DNA of 64,000 nucleotides, from NCBI GenBank assembly GCA_016872195.1, contig VHAT01000001.1:60347-124346 (forward strand). The letters run 5' to 3'. Below, piece by piece: positions 36,788 to 44,866 of the stretch. The notes below the pieces were generated by a model. It was not told the origin of the DNA and ran no database searches. It saw nothing but the letters and a program-made list of their open reading frames with translations. The first letter of the stretch is position 1. Each line of letters starts with the position of its first letter. This stretch comes from Sphingomonadales bacterium (GTDB lineage: Bacteria; Bacteroidota; Bacteroidia; Chitinophagales; Chitinophagaceae). A program made the translations under genes and the position numbers.

Positions 36788-39229
36788 ATGAGAAAGATCC
36801 TATTTTTTTTACTGCTCAGCTCGGCCGCTTCGATTACCATGGGGCAAGGACTCGGTCGCCTCTCCGGAACGCTTACTGACAAGAACTCCCTGACCCCGAT
36901 CGCCGGTGCCACCATCCGCGTGGAAGGAACTACTTTAGCGACCCTATCCGACTCCTTGGGTCGTTTTCGGCTGGTGGGCATTCCTCCCCAAACCTACACA
37001 ATACGAATCAGCTCTATCGGATACAATGAGCTGCGCTTATTCAATATGGTCGTTACGGTCGGAAATGAATTAAACCTGACACTACAATTGGAACCGGTAG
37101 CGACTAAGCTGGCCGAAGTAACCGTTAGCTCGAACAAAAAGACAGCCATTGCGGCCAGTCTTGAAACACCCTTGAGCGTCCAAAAACTTACCACCGAAGA
37201 GATACGGTCTAATCCCGGGGGCAACTTCGATGTCTCTCGCGTTATTCAAGCTCTGCCCGGTGTGGGCGGAACGGCTGGAAGCGTTGGGGGATATCGAAAT
37301 GATATCATTATTCGCGGAGGGGCCCCCAATGAGAACGTATACTATCTGGATGGCATTGAGATTCCGGTGATCAATCACTTTGCTACACAAGGCAGTGCCG
37401 GAGGCCCCACAGGAATGCTCAATGTGAGTTTTTTGGAAGAGGTCAAATTGAGTTCCTCCTCCTTCGACGCCCGCTATGACAATGCGCTTTCTTCTGTGCT
37501 CCAATTCAGGCAACGGAATGGTAACCCAAATCGGGTACAAGGCAATGTGAGACTTAGCGCTACCGAGCTGGCCACCACCTTGGAGGGACCGCTCTCCGCT
37601 AAGACCACTTTTTTGGCATCGGCACGGCGATCGTATCTGCAATTGCTGTTCAAAGCCATCGATCTGCCCATACGACCTAATTACTGGGATTTTCAATACA
37701 AGATCACGCACCGCATCAACAAGAAAACCACGCTGACCTTACTGGGACTGGGAGCAATCGATGATTTCAGCTTTGGCGCACCTCGTGAGGCCACTCCCGA
37801 AAAACTATACATACTGGATGCCACCCCCGCCATACAACAATGGAATTATACAGTGGGTATAAGCTTACGCAAACAAATTGCGGGTGGATTTTGGAACCTG
37901 GCCCTTAGCAGAAACATGTTCGACAATACCATTGATAAATTCGATGGAAATAACACCACCGATGAAAGTAAAAGAAGAACCGGCATCAACTCACAAGAGA
38001 TCGAAAATAAATTGCGATTCGATGTCAATAAGACCATTCAAGGCATCAAAGTTTCGTATGGCGCAGTGGTGCAATACGCAAAAAGCAATAACAACTCTTT
38101 CTTGCGCATTCGCCAAGAACTACGAGACGCGTCGGGCACCGTTATACAACCTGCCCTTGTATCAAAATATCTCTCCAATATTGACTTATGGAGAACAGGG
38201 GCTTTTCTTCAGGTCAGTAAGCGGATGGCACAAGATAGACTGAGCATCAGTGGTGGACTTCGCACCGATCTAAATAGTTTTACAGAGCAAGGAGATGATC
38301 CCCTGAAAACATTATCGGCCAGAATGGGGATATCCTATATGCTGGCCGATAAATGGTCATTGAATGCCTCTGTTGGCGACTACTATAAATTGCCGGCCTA
38401 CACCATTTTGAGTTACCGAAGCAATACCGGAGACCTGATCAATCGGAACGCGGATTATACCCGAAGTAGCCATTTTGTGATCGGAACCGAGTTCTTGCCG
38501 GCCCCTACTACGCGCTTTACACTAGAGGGGTTTTATAAACGATATGGCCGCGTTCCTGTCTCGATTCGCGATGGCATCTCCCTGAGCAATCTGGGGGGTG
38601 ATTTTACCGTTGTAGGCAACGAGCCCGTACGCACCAATGGAAAAGGATACAGTTATGGATTCGAATTTTTTGCCCAACAAAAACTCAGTCAGCGTTTTTT
38701 TGGTACGCTTTCCTACACGTACTTTATTAGTCGTTTCAGCGGCTCGGATGCAAAGATGATCGCCAGTGCCTGGGATAACCGCCACCTGCTCTCCTTCATT
38801 GGTGGCTATAAATGGGGAAAGAATTGGGAACTAGGCATTAAATTTCGCTACCAGGGGGGGGCTCCATTTACCCCTTTCAATATGATGCAATCCCAACTTA
38901 ATTATTTGACACTGGGAACGGGGATACTTGATCTACCCCAACTAAACAGTCAACGATTGGGAGCTTTTCATGCCGGCGATATTCGTATCGATAAGAAATG
39001 GAACTGGAGAAAGACCACCTTTGATTTGTTTTTGGATATCACCAACTTCTATGGAGCAAAAAGCCCGGCCTTTCCGCAATTCACCTTTAGGCGCAACGAG
39101 AGCAATACCGCTTTTTTAACCACCAACGGACAACCCATAGCGCTGAATGGATCGAATGCCATTCCGCTTATCTTATCGAATGAGGATGGCACGCTGATAC
39201 CCACTATCGGCTTTATTGTGGAGTTCTAA
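36788..39229 (+). CDS. TonB-dependent outer-membrane receptor with N-terminal carboxypeptidase-like domain
   Basis: The start at 36788 (MRKILFFLLLSSAASITMGQ) gives a clear signal peptide; an upstream ATG at 36764 adds eight residues. The 813-residue product then has a carboxypeptidase-regulatory-like domain (GTLTDKNSLTPIAGATIRVEG, SLGRFRLVGIPPQTY), a plug domain (IQALPGVGGTAG, DIIIRGGAPNENVYYLDGIEIP) and a barrel ending in GFIVEF. No SusD partner is adjacent, so it is not a standard Sus pair. The ligand is unknown. Its last 17 bases overlap the convergent EamA gene. Confidence 0.92.
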   Translation: MRKILFFLLLSSAASITMGQGLGRLSGTLTDKNSLTPIAGATIRVEGTTLATLSDSLGRFRLVGIPPQTYTIRISSIGYNELRLFNMVVTVGNELNLTLQLEPVATKLAEVTVSSNKKTAIAASLETPLSVQKLTTEEIRSNPGGNFDVSRVIQALPGVGGTAGSVGGYRNDIIIRGGAPNENVYYLDGIEIPVINHFATQGSAGGPTGMLNVSFLEEVKLSSSSFDARYDNALSSVLQFRQRNGNPNRVQGNVRLSATELATTLEGPLSAKTTFLASARRSYLQLLFKAIDLPIRPNYWDFQYKITHRINKKTTLTLLGLGAIDDFSFGAPREATPEKLYILDATPAIQQWNYTVGISLRKQIAGGFWNLALSRNMFDNTIDKFDGNNTTDESKRRTGINSQEIENKLRFDVNKTIQGIKVSYGAVVQYAKSNNNSFLRIRQELRDASGTVIQPALVSKYLSNIDLWRTGAFLQVSKRMAQDRLSISGGLRTDLNSFTEQGDDPLKTLSARMGISYMLADKWSLNASVGDYYKLPAYTILSYRSNTGDLINRNADYTRSSHFVIGTEFLPAPTTRFTLEGFYKRYGRVPVSIRDGISLSNLGGDFTVVGNEPVRTNGKGYSYGFEFFAQQKLSQRFFGTLSYTYFISRFSGSDAKMIASAWDNRHLLSFIGGYKWGKNWELGIKFRYQGGAPFTPFNMMQSQLNYLTLGTGILDLPQLNSQRLGAFHAGDIRIDKKWNWRKTTFDLFLDITNFYGAKSPAFPQFTFRRNESNTAFLTTNGQPIALNGSNAIPLILSNEDGTLIPTIGFIVEF

Positions 39230-40103
39230 ACGCTGCACGTTGCTTTGCGTAGATGATCCAGGCATGTAGTCCCAGGGCGATCAAGATCAATCCCAAACCC
39301 CAATAGAAACTACTATTGAGCAACTGATCTTCTCTATAAACGATAAAGGCGAGTAAGATCCCATAGACAGGCTCGAGATTATAACTAAGATTTACAGTAA
39401 AAGCCGACAACTTTTTTAAGGCGGCACCTGATAACTGGAAAGCCCAAACGGAACAGACCCACGATAATACCAGTAACCAGCCCAGGTCTTCCCAATTAGG
39501 CCAAAGCCGCATAGATGGATCCGTGGAAACATACTGTGGAAGCAACCCAGCCATACAGATAAATCCACCCAGTTGTTGCCAGACCAAGAGACTTTCTACA
39601 TTCGTTTTTTTGAGTAGCTCGCGGTTAAAGATCGGAAACAACGAAGCCAATACGGCCGAGATCAATCCTAAGAAAATACCGGTAGTGTAACGGGTATCGA
39701 ACCGAAAGATGATATAAACCCCCAGTAAGGTCAGTAGTCCTAGTAAAAGTTCGATCCAATTGATGGAGCGCTTTAGAATGAGCGGCTCAAACAGCGCGGT
39801 AAAAAATCCAATGGAAGCAAAACAGACCAAGGCGATCGAAACATTGGAATACTTGATGGCGCCGTAAAAACTAAGCCAGTGCAGTCCGGCGATACAGCCT
39901 ACTGTCATGATCTTAATGATATGCATTGTGGGGAGGCGTTGTATTTTATGCCGCCATGAGAATAATAACCACATAGAGAGAACGGTCAATAGAAGTCGGT
40001 AAAAAACGATCATCAACTCGTTCAATGTGATCAGTCGGCCCAATATTCCGGTAAGCCCCGCCAACAAGACAGCGATATGAAGCTGCGTGTACGCTTTTCT
40101 CAT
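39213..40103 (-). CDS. EamA family (DMT superfamily) transporter
   Basis: The 296-residue protein has ten hydrophobic helices arranged as two five-helix EamA repeats, ending with a short basic tail. Members export amino acids or other metabolites; the substrate cannot be read here. It starts four bases inside the glycosyltransferase gene and so is the third gene of an operon after the exonuclease and glycosyltransferase. Confidence 0.88.
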   Translation of the reverse strand: MRKAYTQLHIAVLLAGLTGILGRLITLNELMIVFYRLLLTVLSMWLLFSWRHKIQRLPTMHIIKIMTVGCIAGLHWLSFYGAIKYSNVSIALVCFASIGFFTALFEPLILKRSINWIELLLGLLTLLGVYIIFRFDTRYTTGIFLGLISAVLASLFPIFNRELLKKTNVESLLVWQQLGGFICMAGLLPQYVSTDPSMRLWPNWEDLGWLLVLSWVCSVWAFQLSGAALKKLSAFTVNLSYNLEPVYGILLAFIVYREDQLLNSSFYWGLGLILIALGLHAWIIYAKQRAAFRTPQ

Positions 40104-40852
40104 AAGACCGCAGACGCGCTACGCTTTTTCCGGTAGTTAATTAATAGAGAGTAGAGGCGAAGCTTGATGACGCCCAGCACCCCTTCTTTGATGATACCTT
40201 TATTCATCTTGGAACTCCCCAAGGTTCGGTCCTGAAATAGAATCGGAACCTCTTTGATCACAAAACCCAATTGCCAAGAAGCGTACTTCATTTCGATCTG
40301 AAACGCATAGCCGACAAAACGAATACTGGAAAGGTCGATTGCCTCCAATACGGCCCGGCGATAACAGACAAACCCAGCGGTAGGATCCCGCAGCGGCATC
40401 CACAAAAGCAACCTGGTATAAAGAGAAGCGCCCTTAGAGAGGGCAATACGGTTAGCCGGCCAGTTGAGCACACCGCCTCCTTTGACATAGCGAGAACCCA
40501 CCGCCACATCGGCTCCCTGCAGGTGACAAGCCTTGTAAAGTCGAAGTAGGTCAAGAGGGTTATGGGAAAAATCTGCATCCATCTCGAAAATATACTGATA
40601 AGCTCTGCTAAGCGCCCATTTGAACCCATGGATATAGGCAGTTCCCAGCCCAAGCTTTCCAGCCCGTTTCTCTAAGAAAACGCGATCAGGATCTTGCTTT
40701 ACGATCTCCTCCACAAGCGCAGCGGTTCCATCGGGCGAGCCATCATCTATCACCAAAACATGAAAATCTCCTTCGAGAGATAACACGGCCGAAATGATTG
40801 CGGCAATATTTTCTTTTTCATTGAATGTCGGTATGATAACCAGCTTATCCAT
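40100..40852 (-). CDS. Polyprenol monophosphomannose synthase-like glycosyltransferase (GT2)
   Basis: The 250-residue GT-A enzyme starts LVIIPTFNEKENIAAII and has VLVIDDGSPDGTAALV, EMDADFSHNP (metal-binding acidic motif), and GSRYVKGGGVLNWP. These fit the dolichol/polyprenol phosphate mannosyltransferase group. No membrane helix follows the catalytic domain, so it is the short form. It would supply a lipid-linked sugar for glycosylation. It overlaps the exonuclease gene by eight bases and the EamA gene by four. Confidence 0.88.
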   Translation of the reverse strand: MDKLVIIPTFNEKENIAAIISAVLSLEGDFHVLVIDDGSPDGTAALVEEIVKQDPDRVFLEKRAGKLGLGTAYIHGFKWALSRAYQYIFEMDADFSHNPLDLLRLYKACHLQGADVAVGSRYVKGGGVLNWPANRIALSKGASLYTRLLLWMPLRDPTAGFVCYRRAVLEAIDLSSIRFVGYAFQIEMKYASWQLGFVIKEVPILFQDRTLGSSKMNKGIIKEGVLGVIKLRLYSLLINYRKKRSASAVL

Positions 40853-41615
40853 TCTTTTTAAGAAGCGTCCGAGTATAGATCTCGGTTAGCTTTTGTTTTG
40901 TATGCTGCGGAAAATCTCCTTTCATCATCCAATCATAGTACTGTGGTTCTGACTTTAACACATCGGCTACTGGCCGGCCCTTGAATTTACCGAAATTGAA
41001 AACCTCTACCCCATTTTCCCAGATGAAACGACGCGCAAAATCCACGATGGGTTCTTCACCAACCGATTTCAATATCGAATCAAGGGTAGTCCCCAGGCTC
41101 TCATAACGTTGCAATTGAGATTCCAATACCTCAAAGGTAGCTGTGGCATCGATCGTTGCACTGTGAGCGCCGTCCAGGGCTTTACCACAATAGAACTGAT
41201 AGGCGGCAGAGAGCGTACGGGGCTCCATCTTATAAAAGATCTGCTGTACATCGAGCATCCTTCTGCCCTTCATATCGAATTCCACCTCGGCCCTGAGAAA
41301 CTCCTCAACCAGCATGGGAATGTCGAATCGGTTCGAGTTGTACCCGGCCAGATCACAACCATCTAAAACCTGCTTTAGCTCTTGGGCCGCTTGCTTAAAA
41401 GTAGGCGCATCCTTTACCATCTCATCGGTAATACCATGCACTTCCGTGGACGCTTTTGGAATGGGCATACCCGGATAAATGAGCTTTCGCTTGGTGGTGC
41501 GGTTGCCATCAGGCAAAATTTTAACAATAGCGATTTCCACGATGCGATCTGTTCCCAGATTTACGCCTGTGGTTTCCAGATCGATGAATGCCAGGGGCTT
41601 TGTAAGTTGTAACAT
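40845..41615 (-). CDS. 3'-5' exonuclease, DEDDh family (DnaQ-like)
   Basis: The 256-residue protein has the exonuclease motifs AFIDLETTG (ExoI, Asp and Glu), GYNSNRFDIPML (ExoII) and GAHSATIDATAT (ExoIII with His and Asp). After about residue 180 a small domain (FNFGKFKGRPVADVL, YYDWMMKGDFP) resembles the C-terminal part of exonuclease X. It may proofread or trim DNA. It is first in an operon with the glycosyltransferase and EamA genes; a TACCTTTA box lies just upstream at 41620-41627. Confidence 0.9.
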   Translation of the reverse strand: MLQLTKPLAFIDLETTGVNLGTDRIVEIAIVKILPDGNRTTKRKLIYPGMPIPKASTEVHGITDEMVKDAPTFKQAAQELKQVLDGCDLAGYNSNRFDIPMLVEEFLRAEVEFDMKGRRMLDVQQIFYKMEPRTLSAAYQFYCGKALDGAHSATIDATATFEVLESQLQRYESLGTTLDSILKSVGEEPIVDFARRFIWENGVEVFNFGKFKGRPVADVLKSEPQYYDWMMKGDFPQHTKQKLTEIYTRTLLKKNG

Positions 41616-41701
41616 GTTGTAAAGGTAAGCTTTTCAATAGGTGACGTGATTCAAATATAGCTTTTCGATATCCCGTTAGCAAGGGGGCATACCAAATTCC
41701 T

Positions 41702-41709
41702 TATTTTTG
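41702..41709 (+). promoter_or_regulatory. -7 promoter box of the small lipoprotein/YtxJ unit
   Basis: TATTTTTG matches TAnnTTTG and lies 19 bases before the lipoprotein ATG at 41729. No clear -33 TTG was found. Confidence 0.45.
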
Positions 41710-41728
41710 CGTTCTATACGAAACGCTC

Positions 41729-41851
41729 ATGAGACCTACACTTTATCTGATTTTTCTATCCCTCGTGCTCACGCTGTTACTAAGCGCATGCGCAGCCTCC
41801 CGAGAAGGTTGCCCCATGAACAGCACGCCCAAGACTAAATTTCGACGTTAG
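41729..41851 (+). CDS. Small lipoprotein, 40 residues
   Basis: This short gene encodes a 40-residue product. The first 20 residues are a hydrophobic signal (LYLIFLSLVLTLLL) with a lipobox LSAC, so Cys21 should be lipidated. The mature part is only about 20 residues, with GCPMN and a basic end (KTKFRR). Its stop is three bases before the YtxJ start, so the two form one transcript. A TAnnTTTG box upstream supports it as a real gene. Its function is unknown; small lipoproteins of this shape appear to recur in Bacteroidota. Confidence 0.75.
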   Translation: MRPTLYLIFLSLVLTLLLSACAASREGCPMNSTPKTKFRR

Positions 41852-41854
41852 TTC

Positions 41855-42187
41855 ATGAACTGGACACCCTTGCAATCGATGGATCAACTCGAGGATATCC
41901 TTTCGGGGACATCTCCCTCTTTGCTATTTAAACACAGTACACGTTGCTCTATCAGCACCGTGGCCTTGGAACGCTTGAATAAATCGGTCTTGTCTGATCG
42001 CGTTAACGCTTACCTCTTGGATCTTCTTTCTTTTCGGGATATTTCTACGGCCATCGCTTCTCGGCTGCAGGTACACCATGATTCACCGCAGGTCTTACTG
42101 GTAAAAAACGGAAAATGCATTTACGACGAAAGCCATCTGGCCATTACCGTTTCTGAAATCGAACAGGCCTTGGACAATAGTCTGTAA
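41855..42187 (+). CDS. ytxJ: Bacillithiol system redox-active protein YtxJ
   Basis: The 110-residue thioredoxin-fold protein has a single active cysteine (Cys31) in the HSTRCSIS motif of the YtxJ/monothiol bacilliredoxin-like family. It is thought to act in thiol exchange with bacillithiol in the cytoplasm. The bshC gene at 9.6-11.2 kb shows that the organism can make bacillithiol. It follows the small lipoprotein gene by three bases and faces the response regulator gene. Confidence 0.9.
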   Translation: MNWTPLQSMDQLEDILSGTSPSLLFKHSTRCSISTVALERLNKSVLSDRVNAYLLDLLSFRDISTAIASRLQVHHDSPQVLLVKNGKCIYDESHLAITVSEIEQALDNSL

Positions 42188-42209
42188 GCCCCCTACAAAC
42201 TACCCCGGC

Positions 42210-42845
42210 TCAGAGTCCCTGCGCATTGATGAAATTGACGAGGGCCGCTGTATTTTTCAGCTTCAACTTCTTTAAAATATTATAACGGTGCACCTCTACC
42301 GTTTTGAAAGAAATCTCCAAACGTTGGGCGATCTCTTTTGAGGAAAAACCTTGTCTGATTTGCGAAACCACCTCGATCTCGCGTTTGGAAAGCGAATTCA
42401 TATCGGGGTACTCGCTATCTTCATCCAACTCTTGATGCGCTAAGATATTTTTGATCTCTTCACAGATATATTTATTTCCCGCCACCACTTCTTCGATTGC
42501 TTGAAACAATTCGTCTTTCGATGAATTCTTGGTAACATAGCCCCGGGCTCCCACCTGGAACATCCGCCGGGCATAGGCCGGCATGGAATGCATGGACACG
42601 CCGATCACCTGGCTATGAGGGGACTGTTTGAGTACCTGCTTGGTAGCCTCAAACCCATTGACGGGGGTCATATTGATATCCATCAAAACGACCTGAGGCT
42701 TGCGACTGGCGGCTACCGCCGTGGCCTGTTCCACGTCACTGGTCTCTCCCACGATCTCAAAACGATCGTCGCTCGATAGCAGTAAATTCCAGGACTCTCT
42801 GATCAACTTGTGATCATCTACTAATAGGACTGAGATCTTGCTCAT
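42210..42845 (-). CDS. LuxR/NarL-family response regulator
   Basis: The 211-residue protein has a receiver domain with Asp10, Asp11 and the phosphorylated Asp56 (VVLMDINM), the conserved Lys in YVTKNSSKDE, and a C-terminal helix-turn-helix (LSKREIEVV, SSKEIAQRLEISFKTVEVHRYNI). It should bind DNA when phosphorylated. No histidine kinase is adjacent, so it is an orphan in this window. It is divergent from the DUF6268 gene, a possible target. Confidence 0.93.
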   Translation of the reverse strand: MSKISVLLVDDHKLIRESWNLLLSSDDRFEIVGETSDVEQATAVAASRKPQVVLMDINMTPVNGFEATKQVLKQSPHSQVIGVSMHSMPAYARRMFQVGARGYVTKNSSKDELFQAIEEVVAGNKYICEEIKNILAHQELDEDSEYPDMNSLSKREIEVVSQIRQGFSSKEIAQRLEISFKTVEVHRYNILKKLKLKNTAALVNFINAQGL

Positions 42846-42904
42846 GCAAAATAGTTTTCATAGGTTAGGTTAAAATAAAAATATGAAAATCAATCGAGCC
42901 TATC

Positions 42905-42912
42905 TATTTTTG
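42905..42912 (+). promoter_or_regulatory. -7 promoter box of the DUF6268 gene
   Basis: TATTTTTG matches TAnnTTTG and lies 27 bases before the ATG at 42940. Since it lies inside the longer frame that begins at 42883, it supports the shorter start. Confidence 0.45.
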
Positions 42913-42939
42913 CTCGGAAATTTTAAACCCAGTCCTACT

Positions 42940-43959
42940 ATGAGAAGCTTGTTGATCTATATCCTCCTTTCCATCCCCCTCTGGGGTGCAGCCCAAGTAG
43001 ACAGTACTGAATTATTCGACTATAGCCAGTTTGGAGATGCACAAGGAGTAAAACGCTACTGTAACCAGAAGGTGATCAACCAAACGCCGCAACGAATTGT
43101 GAGCATCGGATTCGAAAGACAGGGATCCTTTACCATGCCGGATCTCCCCTTGTCGGCCATGTTACCCGCCATGCAAAGTTTCTCAATTACGCAAATGACC
43201 GCCCTGAAAGCGCAGGTCAATATACCCGTACTTTCCACCAACAAGATAATATGGCAACTGGGAGCCAGCTATTGGGGCAGCCGCTTTGCTTTTGCCGATC
43301 CTGGCCAACACCAAATTGCCAAACAACTTTCCACCCACACCCTTACCAGCACAGGCATTAACACCACCCTATTTAAACCCCTCAATGAAAAAAACTTCTT
43401 GATTGTACAGGCCAGTGCCGATATCAACGGGATCTTTCACGATTTCGACGACATAACGGGCCAAGCCGTTACGGTGAGCGCCACCGCCCTTTACGGATGG
43501 AAACTGTCCGAAAAAAATATGCTTGGACTTGGAGTCGCCCGCACCTACCGAGCCGGTCAGGTGATTCACTTGCCGGTAGTACTATGGAACAAGACCTTCA
43601 ATGACAGATGGGGCATGGAGCTCTTACTACCGGCCCGCGGACATCTTCGCTATAATTTCTCCACTTCTTCTATCGTTCAATTGGGATACGAATTGGAGGG
43701 AAATCAATTCAGCATGTCGATTCCGGGCAGCACCAACGGTACGATTTTTTTACAACGAGGGGAACTAAAGCCCCGTCTACAATGGGATAAGAAATTAAGC
43801 GGCTTTCTTTGGTTCAATGTCCAGGCTGGGTTACGATACAACTGGAGATTTGACGGGATGGACGTATACAATGGGAAGGCACTGAACCAACGCTATTTTA
43901 CCAGCGCCTTGGCCAACCCCCTGTATATTGGATTTAGTTTGAATTTTGTCTCCCCCTGA
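42940..43959 (+). CDS. DUF6268-type outer-membrane protein
   Basis: Starting at 42940 the 339-residue product has a signal peptide (LLIYILLSIPLWGAAQ). An ATG at 42883 would place 19 charged residues before it. The rest alternates beta strands and ends in a barrel-like YIGFSLNFVSP. The pattern fits the DUF6268 barrel family of Bacteroidota, but the family name is by eye. It is divergent from the response regulator gene and ends one base before the convergent DUF2147 gene. Confidence 0.7.
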   Translation: MRSLLIYILLSIPLWGAAQVDSTELFDYSQFGDAQGVKRYCNQKVINQTPQRIVSIGFERQGSFTMPDLPLSAMLPAMQSFSITQMTALKAQVNIPVLSTNKIIWQLGASYWGSRFAFADPGQHQIAKQLSTHTLTSTGINTTLFKPLNEKNFLIVQASADINGIFHDFDDITGQAVTVSATALYGWKLSEKNMLGLGVARTYRAGQVIHLPVVLWNKTFNDRWGMELLLPARGHLRYNFSTSSIVQLGYELEGNQFSMSIPGSTNGTIFLQRGELKPRLQWDKKLSGFLWFNVQAGLRYNWRFDGMDVYNGKALNQRYFTSALANPLYIGFSLNFVSP

Positions 43960-44424
43960 TCATTTGGCAACCTGCCTTGTCCAGGTATCGCTACGACCGA
44001 TCAACGAAACACCGATATATCCTCGTACATCAATCGTATTAGGGCTGGTCATCTTAATTGTGCATGAGTAAATATTTCCACTTTTGGGATCATAGATCTT
44101 GCCATCGTCCCAGACATTTTTTTCGCTATACTCAAATTCCCACACGTTGATAATTCCCAGTAGTGGTCGCGTACGATAGGCTTCGGTGGGATTATTTTTG
44201 TCGATCTTGGGTTTTCCGGTCTCCGGATCATTGGGCTCCTTTAACCAAACGATCTTTCCTTGGTACTTATCGCCATTTTTGTACATACGCACCATGGCAT
44301 TACCCTCTCCCGTTTTCCATACGCCTACAATGGCGTCAGGATTTCCGGGTTGGGCAAGAAACGAACTGCTCAGCACCAAGATGGAGAGGCCGCTGAGCAA
44401 TAACAAGAAATTAAAAGGTCTCAT
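43960..44424 (-). CDS. DUF2147 domain secreted protein
   Basis: The 154-residue protein has a signal peptide (LLLLSGLSILVLSSSFLAQ) and the DUF2147 pattern: IVGVWKTGEGNAMVRMY, YQGKIVWLKEPND, IYDPKSGNIYSCTI and VRGYIGVSLIGRSDTWTR. Proteins of this family are periplasmic or surface beta-barrel-like folds with no known activity. It stands between the DUF6268 gene and tmRNA on the minus strand. Confidence 0.88.
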   Translation of the reverse strand: MRPFNFLLLLSGLSILVLSSSFLAQPGNPDAIVGVWKTGEGNAMVRMYKNGDKYQGKIVWLKEPNDPETGKPKIDKNNPTEAYRTRPLLGIINVWEFEYSEKNVWDDGKIYDPKSGNIYSCTIKMTSPNTIDVRGYIGVSLIGRSDTWTRQVAK

Positions 44425-44466
44425 AACTGAAAAGAAATGGTTTAACTAAAAATACTATAAAAAAAG

Positions 44467-44853
44467 TGGAGGCGACCGGAGTCGAACCGGTGTCCAAACA
44501 TATCCGTCGAAAGCTTTCTACATGTTTATTCCGGCATTGATTGTCGGAAGCAGGCAGGAACCGGACGCACCAACTTGCTTCGTAGCTGCGATTATCTTAG
44601 GTAAACAGCGCAGACTGTCCTTTCGAAAAAAGACCTGTTTACAGCAACCTGTTTTGGGTTTGAGTCGGCGGCGGGGCTTGGTAACAGATCGACCGGCCCG
44701 GCGGCCCTAATGACTACCTAATCACTGATTAAGCGGCCATGGCATACTGAGTATTGCCAGTTGTGTTTTCGTATTCAGATTAAACTGCTAATTACGCAAC
44801 GCAGTACATGCTTACACTTTCAAAGAACAATGCTGTCAAAACCAAACGCCCCC
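44467..44853 (-). ncRNA. ssrA: Transfer-messenger RNA (tmRNA)
   Basis: The 387-base gene runs on the minus strand. The 5' end GGGGGCG pairs with the 3' CGCCTCC to form the acceptor stem, and the tRNA-like T arm reads GGACACCGGTTCGACTCCGG near the 3' end. CCA is not encoded. The internal reading frame (44776 to 44729) encodes the tag EYENTTGNTQYAMAA followed by TAA; the resume codon is inferred to be GAA. The T-run after the 3' end (CACTTTTTTTATA) can serve as terminator. It rescues stalled ribosomes and tags their products for proteolysis. It lies 13 bases after rseP. Confidence 0.93.
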
Positions 44854-44866
44854 ATGAACTATACTC

